Of a DNA stretch of 7,902 nt, positions 1 through 7,043 are shown piece after piece. A program made the position numbers and the translations under genes. Location: contig JAOZTQ010000055.1 in assembly GCA_029939085.1 (NCBI GenBank), positions 1 to 7,902 of the forward strand, read 5' to 3'. This DNA comes from Candidatus Nanopelagicales bacterium (GTDB lineage: Bacteria; Actinomycetota; Actinomycetes; S36-B12; GCA-2699445). Within the stretch, counting starts at the first letter, position 1, and every line of letters begins with the position of its first letter. The notes below the pieces were generated by a model. The model was not told the DNA's origin, did no database searches, and saw only the letters and a list, made by a program, of their open reading frames with translations.

Positions 1-91
1 GCCCAGAGTCAGCCGCGACAGCCGCGAGAGCGGCTGTGATGATCGTTTTCCCTACACCGGTGCCAGTGCCGGTCACTATTCGTACGCTCAC
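1..91 (-). CDS. bioD: Dethiobiotin synthetase, N-terminal fragment (runs off the left edge)
   Basis: This is the 5' end of an ATP-dependent dethiobiotin synthetase. The enzyme closes the ureido ring of 7,8-diaminopelargonate using CO2 and ATP in the cytoplasm. About 30 codons are visible, starting with GTG at 91. They read V/M-S-V-R-I-V-T-G-T-G-T-G-V-G-K-T, a BioD-type P-loop (GTGTGVGKT) placed right after the first beta strand, as is usual for the family. An AGGAAGG-like Shine-Dalgarno lies about 5 bases upstream of the GTG. The start overlaps the bioF stop in a GTGA tetranucleotide, which suggests translational coupling. The rest of the gene lies outside the window, so intactness cannot be judged. 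The P-loop alone would fit other NTPases, but the bioA-bioF context makes BioD the clear choice. Confidence 0.9.
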   Translation of the reverse strand, partial: MSVRIVTGTGTGVGKTIITAALAAVAADSG

Positions 92-1305
92 GTTGTCCTT
101 CCTACGCGATCGGTTCTTGTGGACTCTGCGGGCACCATACGCTCGGCGGCGCCGGTGGTTGTCGCGAGTGTCTTTCGGGCCAGCTGGAGCGCGTGAGCTG
201 CCTGCGTAAAGTCTGAATCGCTGAGATTGGCCCGAGCGGTCAATCTCAACCGAGATATCTGGTCGGGTACGGATGGCGGTCGAAAGCAACCGATGTGCAC
301 TCCCGCCTCCCGGCATACTCTCGTTGCTTCCACCGCTGACCCAGGGCTTTCGGCTACTGCAGAGACGACGGCAGCCTGGGGAACCGGTGCGGACCAGCCA
401 TTCTCGAGAAGGACGCTCCTCAGCTTCGCTGCGTTGACGCGGGTTCGTTCGGACAACTGCGGATCTTCCCGCAAAATCTCTAGCGCAACTCTGGCTGCGC
501 CGGCTGCGGCCGGGACTAGGGCCGTGTCGAATATAAAGCTACGGGCCTGATTGATTATGTGGTTCCGCACCGACGTTGTTGCTAGTACCGCTCCACCTTG
601 GGCGCCCAACGATTTAGATAAGGTCGCTGTCACGATAACGTCTGGCTCGCCTGCTATTCCTGCGGCTACGGTGGCGCCCCGTCCGCCCTGTCCCACAGTG
701 CCTAGGCTGTGAGCCTCATCGACCAGGAGAGCTGCTCCTGAGTCTCGTGCAACTCGGTGAAGTTCGGTGAGTGGCGCAAGATCCCCATCAACACTAAAGA
801 TGGCATCGGTCACGACCAAAGCGCGCGGCTGTGCTTTATTGGCCAATATTTGGGCCACTGCTGCTGTATCCCGATGCGGGGCTACGCATACCTGCGCGCC
901 GGATAGCCGACACGCATCGATAAGTGAAGCATGATTTAACTCATCTGAGACGACCAAACAGTCGGGACCACCGAGTGCTGTCACCGCCCCCAGATTGGCT
1001 AGATATCCGGAACTAAACACCAATGCGGTGTCATAGCCCATAAAGACGGCCAACTCCGACTCTAGGTCCCTCAGTAACTCAGTGGAACCGGTTACCAGTC
1101 GAGATCCGGTCGAGCCGGTTCCCCAAGTCTCGGATGCATGAATCGCACCTGCCACTACTCGTGCATCCCGTGACAGTCCGAGGTAGTCGTTAGAAGCGAG
1201 ATCGAGCAAGTTCGTTTTGGGTGATCGGTGATGTAGTTCGCGGTGGAGTTCGGTTGTCCGCCGCCGTCGATCTTCCTCGGCTAGCCAGTCATCGAACTGA
1301 TTCAT
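88..1305 (-). CDS. bioF: 8-amino-7-oxononanoate synthase (KAPA synthase)
   Basis: This is a PLP-dependent alpha-oxoamine synthase of 405 residues. It condenses L-alanine with a pimeloyl thioester (CoA or ACP) to give KAPA, CO2 and the free carrier, the first step of biotin ring assembly. Visible family features are the N-terminal LDLASNDYLGL block (about 35-44), GTGSTGSRLVTG (62-73), NHAS with the ring-stacking His125, DEAHSLG with Asp196 and His199, and TLSKSLGAQGG with the PLP lysine at about Lys231. The length is slightly above the usual 380-390 because of a C-terminal tail of about 20 polar residues after the conserved domain. The ATG at 1305 overlaps the bioA stop (ATGA), and no strong Shine-Dalgarno is seen, so translation is probably coupled. 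A 2-amino-3-ketobutyrate ligase is the main alternative, but the operon context argues for BioF. Confidence 0.95.
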   Translation of the reverse strand: MNQFDDWLAEEDRRRRTTELHRELHHRSPKTNLLDLASNDYLGLSRDARVVAGAIHASETWGTGSTGSRLVTGSTELLRDLESELAVFMGYDTALVFSSGYLANLGAVTALGGPDCLVVSDELNHASLIDACRLSGAQVCVAPHRDTAAVAQILANKAQPRALVVTDAIFSVDGDLAPLTELHRVARDSGAALLVDEAHSLGTVGQGGRGATVAAGIAGEPDVIVTATLSKSLGAQGGAVLATTSVRNHIINQARSFIFDTALVPAAAGAARVALEILREDPQLSERTRVNAAKLRSVLLENGWSAPVPQAAVVSAVAESPGSAVEATRVCREAGVHIGCFRPPSVPDQISRLRLTARANLSDSDFTQAAHALQLARKTLATTTGAAERMVPAESTRTDRVGRTT

Positions 1306-2630
1306 CGAACTACGGAATCTACGGCGTCGGAAACCACTGAAGTCAGCAAGTCTAAATCGGAGTTCTCGATTGCCAGAGGCGGCATAAGAACAACAACATC
1401 ACCTAGGGGCCGAACCCAAACCCCGTTCCGTCGGGCCTCCTGGCAGACTGCGAAACCAGTGCGATCCATAACGGATTCAACTTCGATCCCGGTCATCGTG
1501 CCGATCTGACGAATTTCCTTTACTCCCGAATGAGCTGCAAGTGGGACCAACGAATCTCGTATGCGTTCGCCGACGGCAGCGGCGTGCGCAACTGTGTCAC
1601 GTTCCGACATCAAGTCCAGGTTGGCTATTGCAGCAGCGCAACTTAAGGGATTCGCGGTGTATGAGTGCCCGTGATAGAACGTGCGCCCAGATGTGGCTGA
1701 ACCAAGAAACGCCTCGTAGACCGGCTCTGCGACCAGCACCGCGGATAACGGCAGGTAGCCGCCGGTTACCCCCTTACCGCAGGTGATCATGTCCGGTCGA
1801 ATGCCGGCATGCTCAACGGCCCACATGCGACCGGTACGACCAATACCTGTCGCTACCTCATCACAGATGAGCAGGACATCAAACTCATCGCATAGTTGAC
1901 GCACGCCCTGCACGAAGGAGACATCATGTGTCAACATACCGCCAGCAGCTTGTACCAATGGCTCGATTACAACTGCCGAAACCTGCTCACCAGACTCCTG
2001 TAGTAGCGACCGCATCTCATGCAGAACCTCGGTCGCGCGATCCTTGCGGCTTTGACCAGGTTCGATCAACCCGGGAGAAGAAACCATGGCCGTAGTAAGT
2101 AGGAGTGGCTGGTACTTTTCGTGGAAGAGATCGATTCCACCCACGCTAACCGAGCCCAACGTATCCCCGTGATAGCCCTCAGCTACGTGCAGATACAGAG
2201 GTCGGACTTGTCCGCGCTGCACATGCGCCTGATAAGCCATTTTGAGTGCCGCTTCAACCGCACTAGATCCATCACCCGCATAGAACACTTTGGATAGACC
2301 GGCTGGAGCTGTATCCAATAAGCGTTCCGCCAGCGCGATACCAGGTTCATGTGTCAAGCCCAGAAATGTTGTGTGATCGAGTCGGTCTAGTTGCTGGGCA
2401 ATGGCGGCGTTGATTTCCGGGACACCGTGGCCATGCACGTTTACCCATAGCGAAGAAACCCCATCGAGATACCGATTGCCGTCGGTATCCCAGAAATACA
2501 TGCCCTCAGCGCGGTCGACAACGATGGGATCGTCTGAGGGCCAGAGTGATTGTTGTGTGAATGGGTGCCACACCGAACTCGCATCGCGCTTGATGAGACT
2601 TCGAGTGTTGTCTCCGACGGGAGCGGACAT
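1302..2630 (-). CDS. bioA: Adenosylmethionine--8-amino-7-oxononanoate aminotransferase (DAPA synthase)
   Basis: This is a class III PLP aminotransferase of 442 residues. It converts KAPA to 7,8-diaminopelargonate with S-adenosylmethionine as the usual amino donor. The BioA hallmark WHPFTQ is at 21-26. GDGSSAVEAALKMA (119-132) forms the cofactor phosphate region, and YHGDT is at about 153-157. CDEVATGIGRTG (256-267) carries the PLP-binding Asp257, and TCGKGVTGGYLPLS holds the Schiff-base lysine at Lys286. Length and motif order match full-length BioA. It is the first gene of the bioA-bioF-bioD operon and diverges from the plus-strand gene at 2826. The ATG at 2630 is the only start close to the WHPFTQ block, but it has no clear Shine-Dalgarno. 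The bases just upstream are AT-rich (CATATAACCC), which may reflect a promoter very near the start. Confidence 0.96.
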   Translation of the reverse strand: MSAPVGDNTRSLIKRDASSVWHPFTQQSLWPSDDPIVVDRAEGMYFWDTDGNRYLDGVSSLWVNVHGHGVPEINAAIAQQLDRLDHTTFLGLTHEPGIALAERLLDTAPAGLSKVFYAGDGSSAVEAALKMAYQAHVQRGQVRPLYLHVAEGYHGDTLGSVSVGGIDLFHEKYQPLLLTTAMVSSPGLIEPGQSRKDRATEVLHEMRSLLQESGEQVSAVVIEPLVQAAGGMLTHDVSFVQGVRQLCDEFDVLLICDEVATGIGRTGRMWAVEHAGIRPDMITCGKGVTGGYLPLSAVLVAEPVYEAFLGSATSGRTFYHGHSYTANPLSCAAAIANLDLMSERDTVAHAAAVGERIRDSLVPLAAHSGVKEIRQIGTMTGIEVESVMDRTGFAVCQEARRNGVWVRPLGDVVVLMPPLAIENSDLDLLTSVVSDAVDSVVR

Positions 2631-2825
2631 GGGTTATATGTTCGCAAAGCCCCATTGCGCTCCAAACACAGGGATGCCCTAGGGATCGCATGGCGCAGGA
2701 ATCGTGACCTGCCGAGTAAAGCGATTTTGCCCATTTCGTTGCGCCGACATGACCCACTTTCCTCAAGGTTCGAAGTTTCGATGCCGATAACTTCCATAGT
2801 TCGGTCGTTGGGGAGGTAGCGGAGG
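2631..2825. promoter_or_regulatory. Divergent intergenic region between bioA and the 2826 gene
   Basis: This 195-bp region must carry the promoters for the biotin operon (leftward) and the 268-residue gene (rightward). Leftward, a TATAAC element ends two bases before the bioA ATG, too close to serve as an ideal -10 for that start. Rightward, CATAGT at 2795-2800 is a weak -10 candidate with no convincing -35. I found no convincing biotin-repressor operator palindrome. The short reading frames crossing this region look like shadows of the flanking genes. The promoter assignment is inferred from gene layout. Confidence 0.4.
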
Positions 2826-3632
2826 ATGAGCCTTGAGCAGCCGGCGCTCTCAAATGCGGAGAGCGGCTTTATCTTGGCTGAAGGAGAAGAACTTCAGCTG
2901 GTTACTCAAGGGCAAGAGATCGCGGGAAAGCGCCCGATTGAGGTGACGCTCTATGTCACTAATTCACGCCTACTTACGCGACCGCACTCGAGTCCTAATG
3001 TTCGTGAGACTGCGTTGTTCGCAGAGGTTGAAACCGCTCGCTTAGAACGTCGCAGCATGATTACTGGGGTCGTTAACTTTGACTCTCGACAATTCATGGT
3101 GCCGCAGATTCATGGCAGTGACATTGTTACGGCACACCACGACTACCTTGCTGCTGCGCAGCAGTCCTATCCATCAATTCCCTTGCGTCATCAACATGAC
3201 GTGGAGTCGGCGATATCGCTCATCTTGAAAGCGCTTGAACCTGCCACCGACCAAGAGCAATATCTCAGCGACTATGTGGATTTGGTCGATCTGGATTTTG
3301 TCTCCGCGGGGACAATCGCAAAAGCAATGGCTCAGGCTACTTGGCTTCCTGAGACGAGTCGAACCCGTGATAAAGCCAATCGATTGATGGCGCTTGCCGG
3401 TTATCTCGTTCGAAAAAAGGAGATTGAGGCCAGTCGAGGTCCACTAAACGGAATCTTGCCAACTACACAGAGCTTTTCCCGCGCTGCTGCGGTGGCCTTA
3501 AGTGAGGTCGCTTTGCGAGCTGTTGCCCGGTCTACCGGTGAGATGATGAGTGCCAGGAATGCGGCATATGCGGCCGTCTTCGGTTACGGCCTTGGCGTAT
3601 GGGGAGGCGCGGGCCAACCTCCGTTGCGTTAA
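2826..3632 (+). CDS. Conserved-looking hypothetical protein with a possible N-terminal PH/GRAM-like domain
   Basis: I do not recognise this 268-residue protein. It has no signal peptide and no clear membrane segment, so it is probably cytoplasmic. Residues about 14-115 look like alternating beta strands. They begin with ILAEGEELQLVTQG and include LYVTNSRLLTRP, which recalls the LYVTDRRLL pattern of bacterial PH/GRAM-like domains. Residues about 125-200 are helical and acidic, then basic (EQYLSDYVDLVDLDF, then RKKE). The C-terminal stretch 218-262 is Ala-rich and helical and ends in a Gly-rich tail. The ATG at 2826 is supported by GGGGAGG at 2810-2816, nine bases upstream; a second GGAGG directly abuts the start. 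The gene stands alone on its strand and converges on the 3643 lipoprotein gene. The PH/GRAM idea is an inference from sequence pattern only. Confidence 0.75.
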   Translation: MSLEQPALSNAESGFILAEGEELQLVTQGQEIAGKRPIEVTLYVTNSRLLTRPHSSPNVRETALFAEVETARLERRSMITGVVNFDSRQFMVPQIHGSDIVTAHHDYLAAAQQSYPSIPLRHQHDVESAISLILKALEPATDQEQYLSDYVDLVDLDFVSAGTIAKAMAQATWLPETSRTRDKANRLMALAGYLVRKKEIEASRGPLNGILPTTQSFSRAAAVALSEVALRAVARSTGEMMSARNAAYAAVFGYGLGVWGGAGQPPLR

Positions 3633-3642
3633 CTGGGTCCCT

Positions 3643-4266
3643 TTAGTCGCTAGTTACTGTCGCGCCTCGGCTCGTCTTCACTTTCGTGGTTTTGGGATTA
3701 CCCCTAACGGTGACTGAGGCACCCTCGGTGGCAGTACCCGTTACCGATTTGACCGCGTAAACCGCGACATTCGCCGATTCAGACGCCGTGATAGTGATGT
3801 TCTTGGCGCGAAGCGCGGTGGCATCTGCCGAAGAGCCTTCCGAGGCCTTCAAGTCGTAAGAGTCGATTTTCCCCGCTGCATTCAGTGTTGAACCACCTCG
3901 TGTGGCAAGTTCTTGAATAGTTGAACTACTTACCCGAACGTCAATCACACCAACCTCGCTGGTGCCTGATGTTCGCGAAATAACGAGTGTTCCGTCCTTG
4001 ACCTTCGTAGTTACAGATTCGTCAGCTGTTTTCGTGACCTCAACGTTCTGCGGTGCACCAGCCTCTACTGCTACTCGAACAGCCACCCCGCGATTAACCG
4101 ATACAGATGAGAACTTAGGGAGATCGCGAGTGACGCCTTCGCCAGCTTGGGGTCTGGCTGTAGTGGCAGATTCAGTCGTATTCGACGAATCGTCGTTAGA
4201 GCTGCAGCCGGCGAGAACGAGGATGGCTGCGGCTACAAATCCGACGGAACTGGCAAATCTTCTCAT
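3643..4266 (-). CDS. Secreted lipoprotein with GIN/DUF2807-like beta-repeat domain
   Basis: This is a predicted lipoprotein of 207 residues. MRRFASSVGFVAAAILVLAGC is a lipoprotein signal peptide with lipobox LAGC (lipidated Cys21). A Ser/Thr/Asp-rich linker follows at 22-48. The rest resembles the putative adhesin head GIN domain (DUF2807): RDLPKFSSVSVNRGVAVRVAVEAG as the entry strand, VKDGTLVIS, IDVRVSSSTIQELATRGGSTL, and repeated short strands each ending in Ser/Ala/Gly (SEGSSADAT, SESANVAVY, EGASVTVRG), suggesting a small beta-solenoid. I chose ATG 4266 because it places the basic n-region at the N-terminus and has GGGGA four bases upstream; the reading frame stays open to 4317. The gene lies downstream of pit on the same strand, 108 bp away. 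Its function is unknown; the protein would sit on the outer face of the membrane. Confidence 0.82.
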   Translation of the reverse strand: MRRFASSVGFVAAAILVLAGCSSNDDSSNTTESATTARPQAGEGVTRDLPKFSSVSVNRGVAVRVAVEAGAPQNVEVTKTADESVTTKVKDGTLVISRTSGTSEVGVIDVRVSSSTIQELATRGGSTLNAAGKIDSYDLKASEGSSADATALRAKNITITASESANVAVYAVKSVTGTATEGASVTVRGNPKTTKVKTSRGATVTSD

Positions 4267-4374
4267 CACGTCCCCAGAGGTTGATGGCTGTGCTGACAAT
4301 ACTCGAAGAGTCACCAAAAGTAGGATTCCGCTTAACGAATAGATTGAGCGTCACTGATTTGGGGGAACGGACGA
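4267..4374. other. Short gap between pit and the lipoprotein gene
   Basis: These 108 bp separate two minus-strand genes. I see no strong hairpin plus T-tract after the pit stop and no clear -35/-10 pair, so co-transcription and an independent weak promoter are both possible. A GGGGA Shine-Dalgarno-like run lies at its left end, just before the lipoprotein start. Confidence 0.4.
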
Positions 4375-5625
4375 TTAGTCGCTGCGTGTCTCAGGATGCT
4401 TGTGCAGCGTTGCCTTACCTTCATCGTTGACCTGGCTTACGTGGATCCCGTAACCAGTGGTGGTTTCTGAGCCAGTCTCGCGTCCGGGCAGTTCCGCCTC
4501 GATATCATCAGCGGTGGTAGCACGCAGCATGAGACTGCCAGCCCAAGTGAGCAATACGACGATAAACAATCCCGTCACAATTGCGGACCAGGGGTCGGGC
4601 AGCACCGTGAAACGGAATATGACCCAAGCCGCCAGAGCAGCGGCTGGCATAGTCACAAACCAGGCAATGACCATATTTCGCATGACGAGCCAGTTCACTT
4701 TTCGTTTTGCTCCCACTCCTGAGCCAACGATTGATGACGACACTGTTTGCGTAGTTGAAATCGGGATCCCCGCCTGGGTTGCCCCTTCGATGGACGCAAC
4801 GGACCCGATGTTTGCGGCGAAGCCTGATGCCCGCGTTATTCGAGTGATTTTCAGACCCATGGTTTCGATGATTTTCCAGCCACCCCACACTGTTCCGGCA
4901 GCTATAGCGAGGTGAGCTGTGAAGATTACCCAGGTAGGTGGCTCCAGGCTCCCGGCATCTTCACCGGCGAGATAGCCACCGGCGAAAAGGGTCGCCGCTA
5001 CGACTCCCATAGTTTTTTGTGCATCGTTAGAGCCGTGACCCCACGATACGAATGCAGAAGAGCCAACTTGGGCCCATCGAAAAAATTCAGAGTCTTCATT
5101 TACTGTCCAGATCCTTTGGATCAAACGGATAGTACGAATGGCGACGAAGGCGATCACGAATGCGATGAGGGGTGAGGTGAATATTGCGACAACGGTCTTT
5201 TCAACCGATGCCCAACTCACCGCTGACCAACCGCCAGCCGAGATGCCTGCGCCTACTAATCCCCCGATGAGTGCATGACTGGAGGACGAAGGAAGACCAA
5301 GATTCCATGTGAAGTAGTTCCAGAAAATGGCAGCCAAGAGCGCCGCTAAGGTCATCCGGACTCCAAGTGGCACAGCTCCAGCGCCGACTTCGGGTAGTGA
5401 GTTTAAGTCGACCGTCTTTGAAATAGTGTTCGCGACGGCTGTCCCTACGAGGAAGGCGGGCAGAAAGTTGAATACCGCCGAGAGGATGACGGCCGTTTTC
5501 GGCTTGAGTGACCGCGTGGCAATTACTGTTGAGGTGGCGTTGGCCGCGTCATGGAAGCCGTTGGTGAAGTCGAATAGCACGGCCAGTATGCAGGTGATGG
5601 CTACCGCGAAAAGAATGACATCCAC
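4375..5625 (-). CDS. pit: PiT-family low-affinity inorganic phosphate transporter
   Basis: This is an integral membrane phosphate permease of 416 residues. The family takes up inorganic phosphate, as a metal-phosphate complex in bacteria, by coupling to an ion gradient. The PiT signatures are present twice, reflecting the internal duplication: FDFTNGFHDAANA at about 18-30 and WGHGSNDAQKTMGV at about 195-208. GLPSSSSHALIGG (110-122) and its partner GIPISTTQTVSSSIVGSG (286-303) are also diagnostic. About ten hydrophobic segments are visible, followed from about 370 by an acidic soluble tail. The start is a GTG at 5625, in frame and six residues before the first hydrophobic run. It has no Shine-Dalgarno, so initiation may be leaderless. 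No adjacent DUF47/PhoU-like regulator is present. The cation used cannot be read from sequence. Confidence 0.93.
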   Translation of the reverse strand: MDVILFAVAITCILAVLFDFTNGFHDAANATSTVIATRSLKPKTAVILSAVFNFLPAFLVGTAVANTISKTVDLNSLPEVGAGAVPLGVRMTLAALLAAIFWNYFTWNLGLPSSSSHALIGGLVGAGISAGGWSAVSWASVEKTVVAIFTSPLIAFVIAFVAIRTIRLIQRIWTVNEDSEFFRWAQVGSSAFVSWGHGSNDAQKTMGVVAATLFAGGYLAGEDAGSLEPPTWVIFTAHLAIAAGTVWGGWKIIETMGLKITRITRASGFAANIGSVASIEGATQAGIPISTTQTVSSSIVGSGVGAKRKVNWLVMRNMVIAWFVTMPAAALAAWVIFRFTVLPDPWSAIVTGLFIVVLLTWAGSLMLRATTADDIEAELPGRETGSETTTGYGIHVSQVNDEGKATLHKHPETRSD

Positions 5626-5631
5626 GTCGTA

Positions 5632-5637
5632 AAAATA
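5632..5637 (-). promoter_or_regulatory. Candidate -10 element for a leaderless pit transcript
   Basis: The minus strand reads TATTTT, a TANNNT-type -10, ending six bases before the GTG start of pit. In actinobacteria this spacing places the transcription start at or next to the start codon. That fits the lack of any Shine-Dalgarno upstream. There is no matching -35. Alternative: AT-rich sequence by chance. Confidence 0.4.
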
Positions 5638-5756
5638 TGTTCAGCTTCTCGCCATAGGCTTGTTGGACGGAGAGATGTTGCGCTGAGGTTGCCAGGAATT
5701 TTTCTTGTGTCTATCAACTCCTAACCTCCGTCGTTATTTCCCATTTCTTGAGGTTT

Positions 5757-5772
5757 TTGACAATAACGTCAA
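5757..5772. promoter_or_regulatory. Inverted repeat TTGAC-N6-GTCAA (possible operator or -35 region)
   Basis: TTGACAATAACGTCAA has perfect 5-bp arms around a 6-bp centre and lies mid-way between the divergent pit and AA10 genes. Its left arm plus the next base is also a consensus TTGACA -35 facing the AA10 gene, but no good -10 follows at 16-18 bp. It may be a protein-binding site; five-base arms can arise by chance. Confidence 0.3.
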
Positions 5773-5774
5773 CT

Positions 5775-5792
5775 TTGTCCGAATTGTCCGAA
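5775..5792. repeat. Two perfect tandem copies of TTGTCCGAA
   Basis: The 9-bp unit TTGTCCGAA occurs at 5775-5783 and again at 5784-5792, immediately after the 5757-5772 inverted repeat. Direct repeats near one helical turn apart are typical of response-regulator boxes. The unit does not resemble the GTTCACC-type PhoP box I would expect at a phosphate gene. The binding protein is unknown. Confidence 0.5.
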
Positions 5793-5803
5793 TTATTGGG
5801 TCC

Positions 5804-5816
5804 CCCACTTGGTGGG
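5804..5816. promoter_or_regulatory. Short palindrome CCCAC-TTG-GTGGG
   Basis: This 13-bp dyad has perfect 5-bp arms and a 3-base centre, 95 bp before the first AA10 start. It has no T-tract on either strand in the right position for a terminator, so an operator is the more likely reading. It does not match the DasR (TGGT-N-TA-N-ACCA) or CebR (TGGGAGCGCTCCCA) consensus. Confidence 0.3.
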
Positions 5817-5911
5817 AAAAGTGAAATTGGCTGGAACCTACTGGCGGGGTCAGGGCGTCGTCTTGGCGTTGAGAGAAAACTTTATCCCGACAGTGAGTAT
5901 GGAGATGGAGC

Positions 5912-6916
5912 ATGAAAACAGCCGCAACAGCAACAGCCGTCGGTCTGATTGCGGGCTTAACCGTTGCCGCACCTACGTCAGCTTCCGCGCACGGAAGTAT
6001 TGATAGCCCTGCATCCAGGGTCGTCAGTTGCAAGGAAGCTAATCGCAACCACCCGACGTGCGCTGGAGCATGGGCCGCCAATGCGCAGTCGCTATATGAC
6101 TGGATGGAGGTCAACATCGGTAACGCCGCCGGAAATCATCGGCAGTTGATCCCAGATGAGAAGTTGTGCAGCGCCAATCGGAGCAAGTATGCGTACTTCG
6201 ATCGGCCAGCCCAGGAATGGCCTGCCACTGCGCTGCAGCCAGACTCAGATGGCAAGTACACCGTCCGATGGAATTCGACGGCTCCGCACAGCACGGCCTA
6301 CTACCGGGTGTACTTAACGAAGCCGAACTTTGATCCCAGTAAGCGACTTTCCTGGGGCGATCTCGAATTAGTGCACGACACTGGCAAGCGTCGACCGGAA
6401 CGGACGACAACTATGCGTATGAATCTGCCCGAGCGGAGTGGCCGACATATGCTCTACACGATTTGGCAACGCGATGATTCACCCGAAGCTTTTTACGCGT
6501 GCTCCGATGTGACTTTCTCGGGTACGCCAGGGGTCGGAGTACCGGCTCCGGGATCACCTGATGGCGGGGGTTCTTCGGAAAGCGACCAGACTCAGGGTGG
6601 CGACGGGAACTCGCCGGGGGGTGGATCAGTATCGACCGCTCCTGGTAGTCCTAGGGTAAAGGTTTTGAAGGGGCTTCGGGTCCGCCTCAAGTGGCTCGAT
6701 ACTGCCGGCGCTGCACGCTACAAACTTCAAGTGAGCAAAGATGGCCAATCTCGCTGGCGCACCTTTGCAAAGACGGGTGATACGAAGTGGCGCGGTCGCG
6801 TCAAAAATGCGCGTAAGGCTAAGCACCGATTTTTCCGCGTTGTAGCCGTCAACCCCTCAGGTGAAAACTTACGTAGTCCGGCGAAGCGTGTCCGAGTGAA
6901 GCAGCGCAAACAGTAG
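5912..6916 (+). CDS. Secreted AA10 lytic polysaccharide monooxygenase with basic FnIII-like C-terminal domain
   Basis: This is a copper-dependent monooxygenase that oxidatively cleaves crystalline chitin or cellulose outside the cell (334 residues). A Sec signal peptide (1-26, ending ASA) is cut to expose His27, the first copper-brace histidine (HGSIDSPASR). The second is His126 in STAPHSTAYYRVYLTK, and the axial aromatic is probably Phe194 in DSPEAFYACSDV. Cys40, 50, 86 and 197 could form two disulfides. The core ends near 204. A Gly/Ser/Pro linker (205-246) follows, then a fibronectin-III-like domain (about 247-334) very rich in Lys/Arg. GGAG at 5901-5904, seven bases upstream, supports the ATG. 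The core resembles streptomycete and Thermobifida AA10 enzymes; the substrate cannot be fixed from sequence. A related gene follows 229 bp downstream. Confidence 0.94.
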   Translation: MKTAATATAVGLIAGLTVAAPTSASAHGSIDSPASRVVSCKEANRNHPTCAGAWAANAQSLYDWMEVNIGNAAGNHRQLIPDEKLCSANRSKYAYFDRPAQEWPATALQPDSDGKYTVRWNSTAPHSTAYYRVYLTKPNFDPSKRLSWGDLELVHDTGKRRPERTTTMRMNLPERSGRHMLYTIWQRDDSPEAFYACSDVTFSGTPGVGVPAPGSPDGGGSSESDQTQGGDGNSPGGGSVSTAPGSPRVKVLKGLRVRLKWLDTAGAARYKLQVSKDGQSRWRTFAKTGDTKWRGRVKNARKAKHRFFRVVAVNPSGENLRSPAKRVRVKQRKQ

Positions 6917-6977
6917 CCGATAACAGACCGTCTCATTCAGTTGGAAGTCCGTAAGCGCGGAAGTATCCCATCACCTG

Positions 6978-7006
6978 GCGAGTACCGCCATTCGTGAGTA
7001 CCTCGC
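6978..7006 (+). terminator. Weak hairpin after the first AA10 gene
   Basis: GCGAGTAC at 6978-6985 pairs with GTACCTCGC at 6998-7006 to give an 8-bp stem with one bulged C (7001) and a 12-base loop. It begins about 60 bases after the stop codon. There is no T-tract after it, so it is at best a non-canonical terminator or an mRNA 3'-end stabiliser. Confidence 0.25.
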
Positions 7007-7043
7007 AAATCGGACATTTCGACTGGGTGATTCACCTAGATGG

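Noticed and set aside
227..550. Plus-strand open frame opposite bioF
   Set aside because: It has no recognisable product and lies fully inside a gene with clear catalytic motifs, so it is an antisense shadow.
2628..2650. Possible BioQ-type operator and leaderless start at bioA (GAACATATAACCC)
   Set aside because: Only the GAAC half resembles the TGAAC-N3-GTTAC site, the second half does not fit, and TATAAC ends just two bases before the ATG, too close for a leaderless start.
2441..2853. Two overlapping minus-strand open frames across the bioA upstream region
   Set aside because: They overlap bioA out of frame and the 2826 gene antisense, have low-complexity unconvincing composition and no ribosome-binding site.
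3628..3660. Bidirectional terminator between the convergent genes at 3632 and 3643
   Set aside because: Only a 4-bp AACT/AGTT pairing is visible, with no stable GC stem and no T-tract.
3962..4342. Plus-strand open frame opposite the lipoprotein gene
   Set aside because: The minus-strand reading has a signal peptide, lipobox and domain pattern; this one has none.
5632..5643. GAACATAT shared between the bioA and pit upstream regions (minus strand)
   Set aside because: An 8-base AT-rich match next to two promoters is plausible by chance, and nothing else around it is shared.
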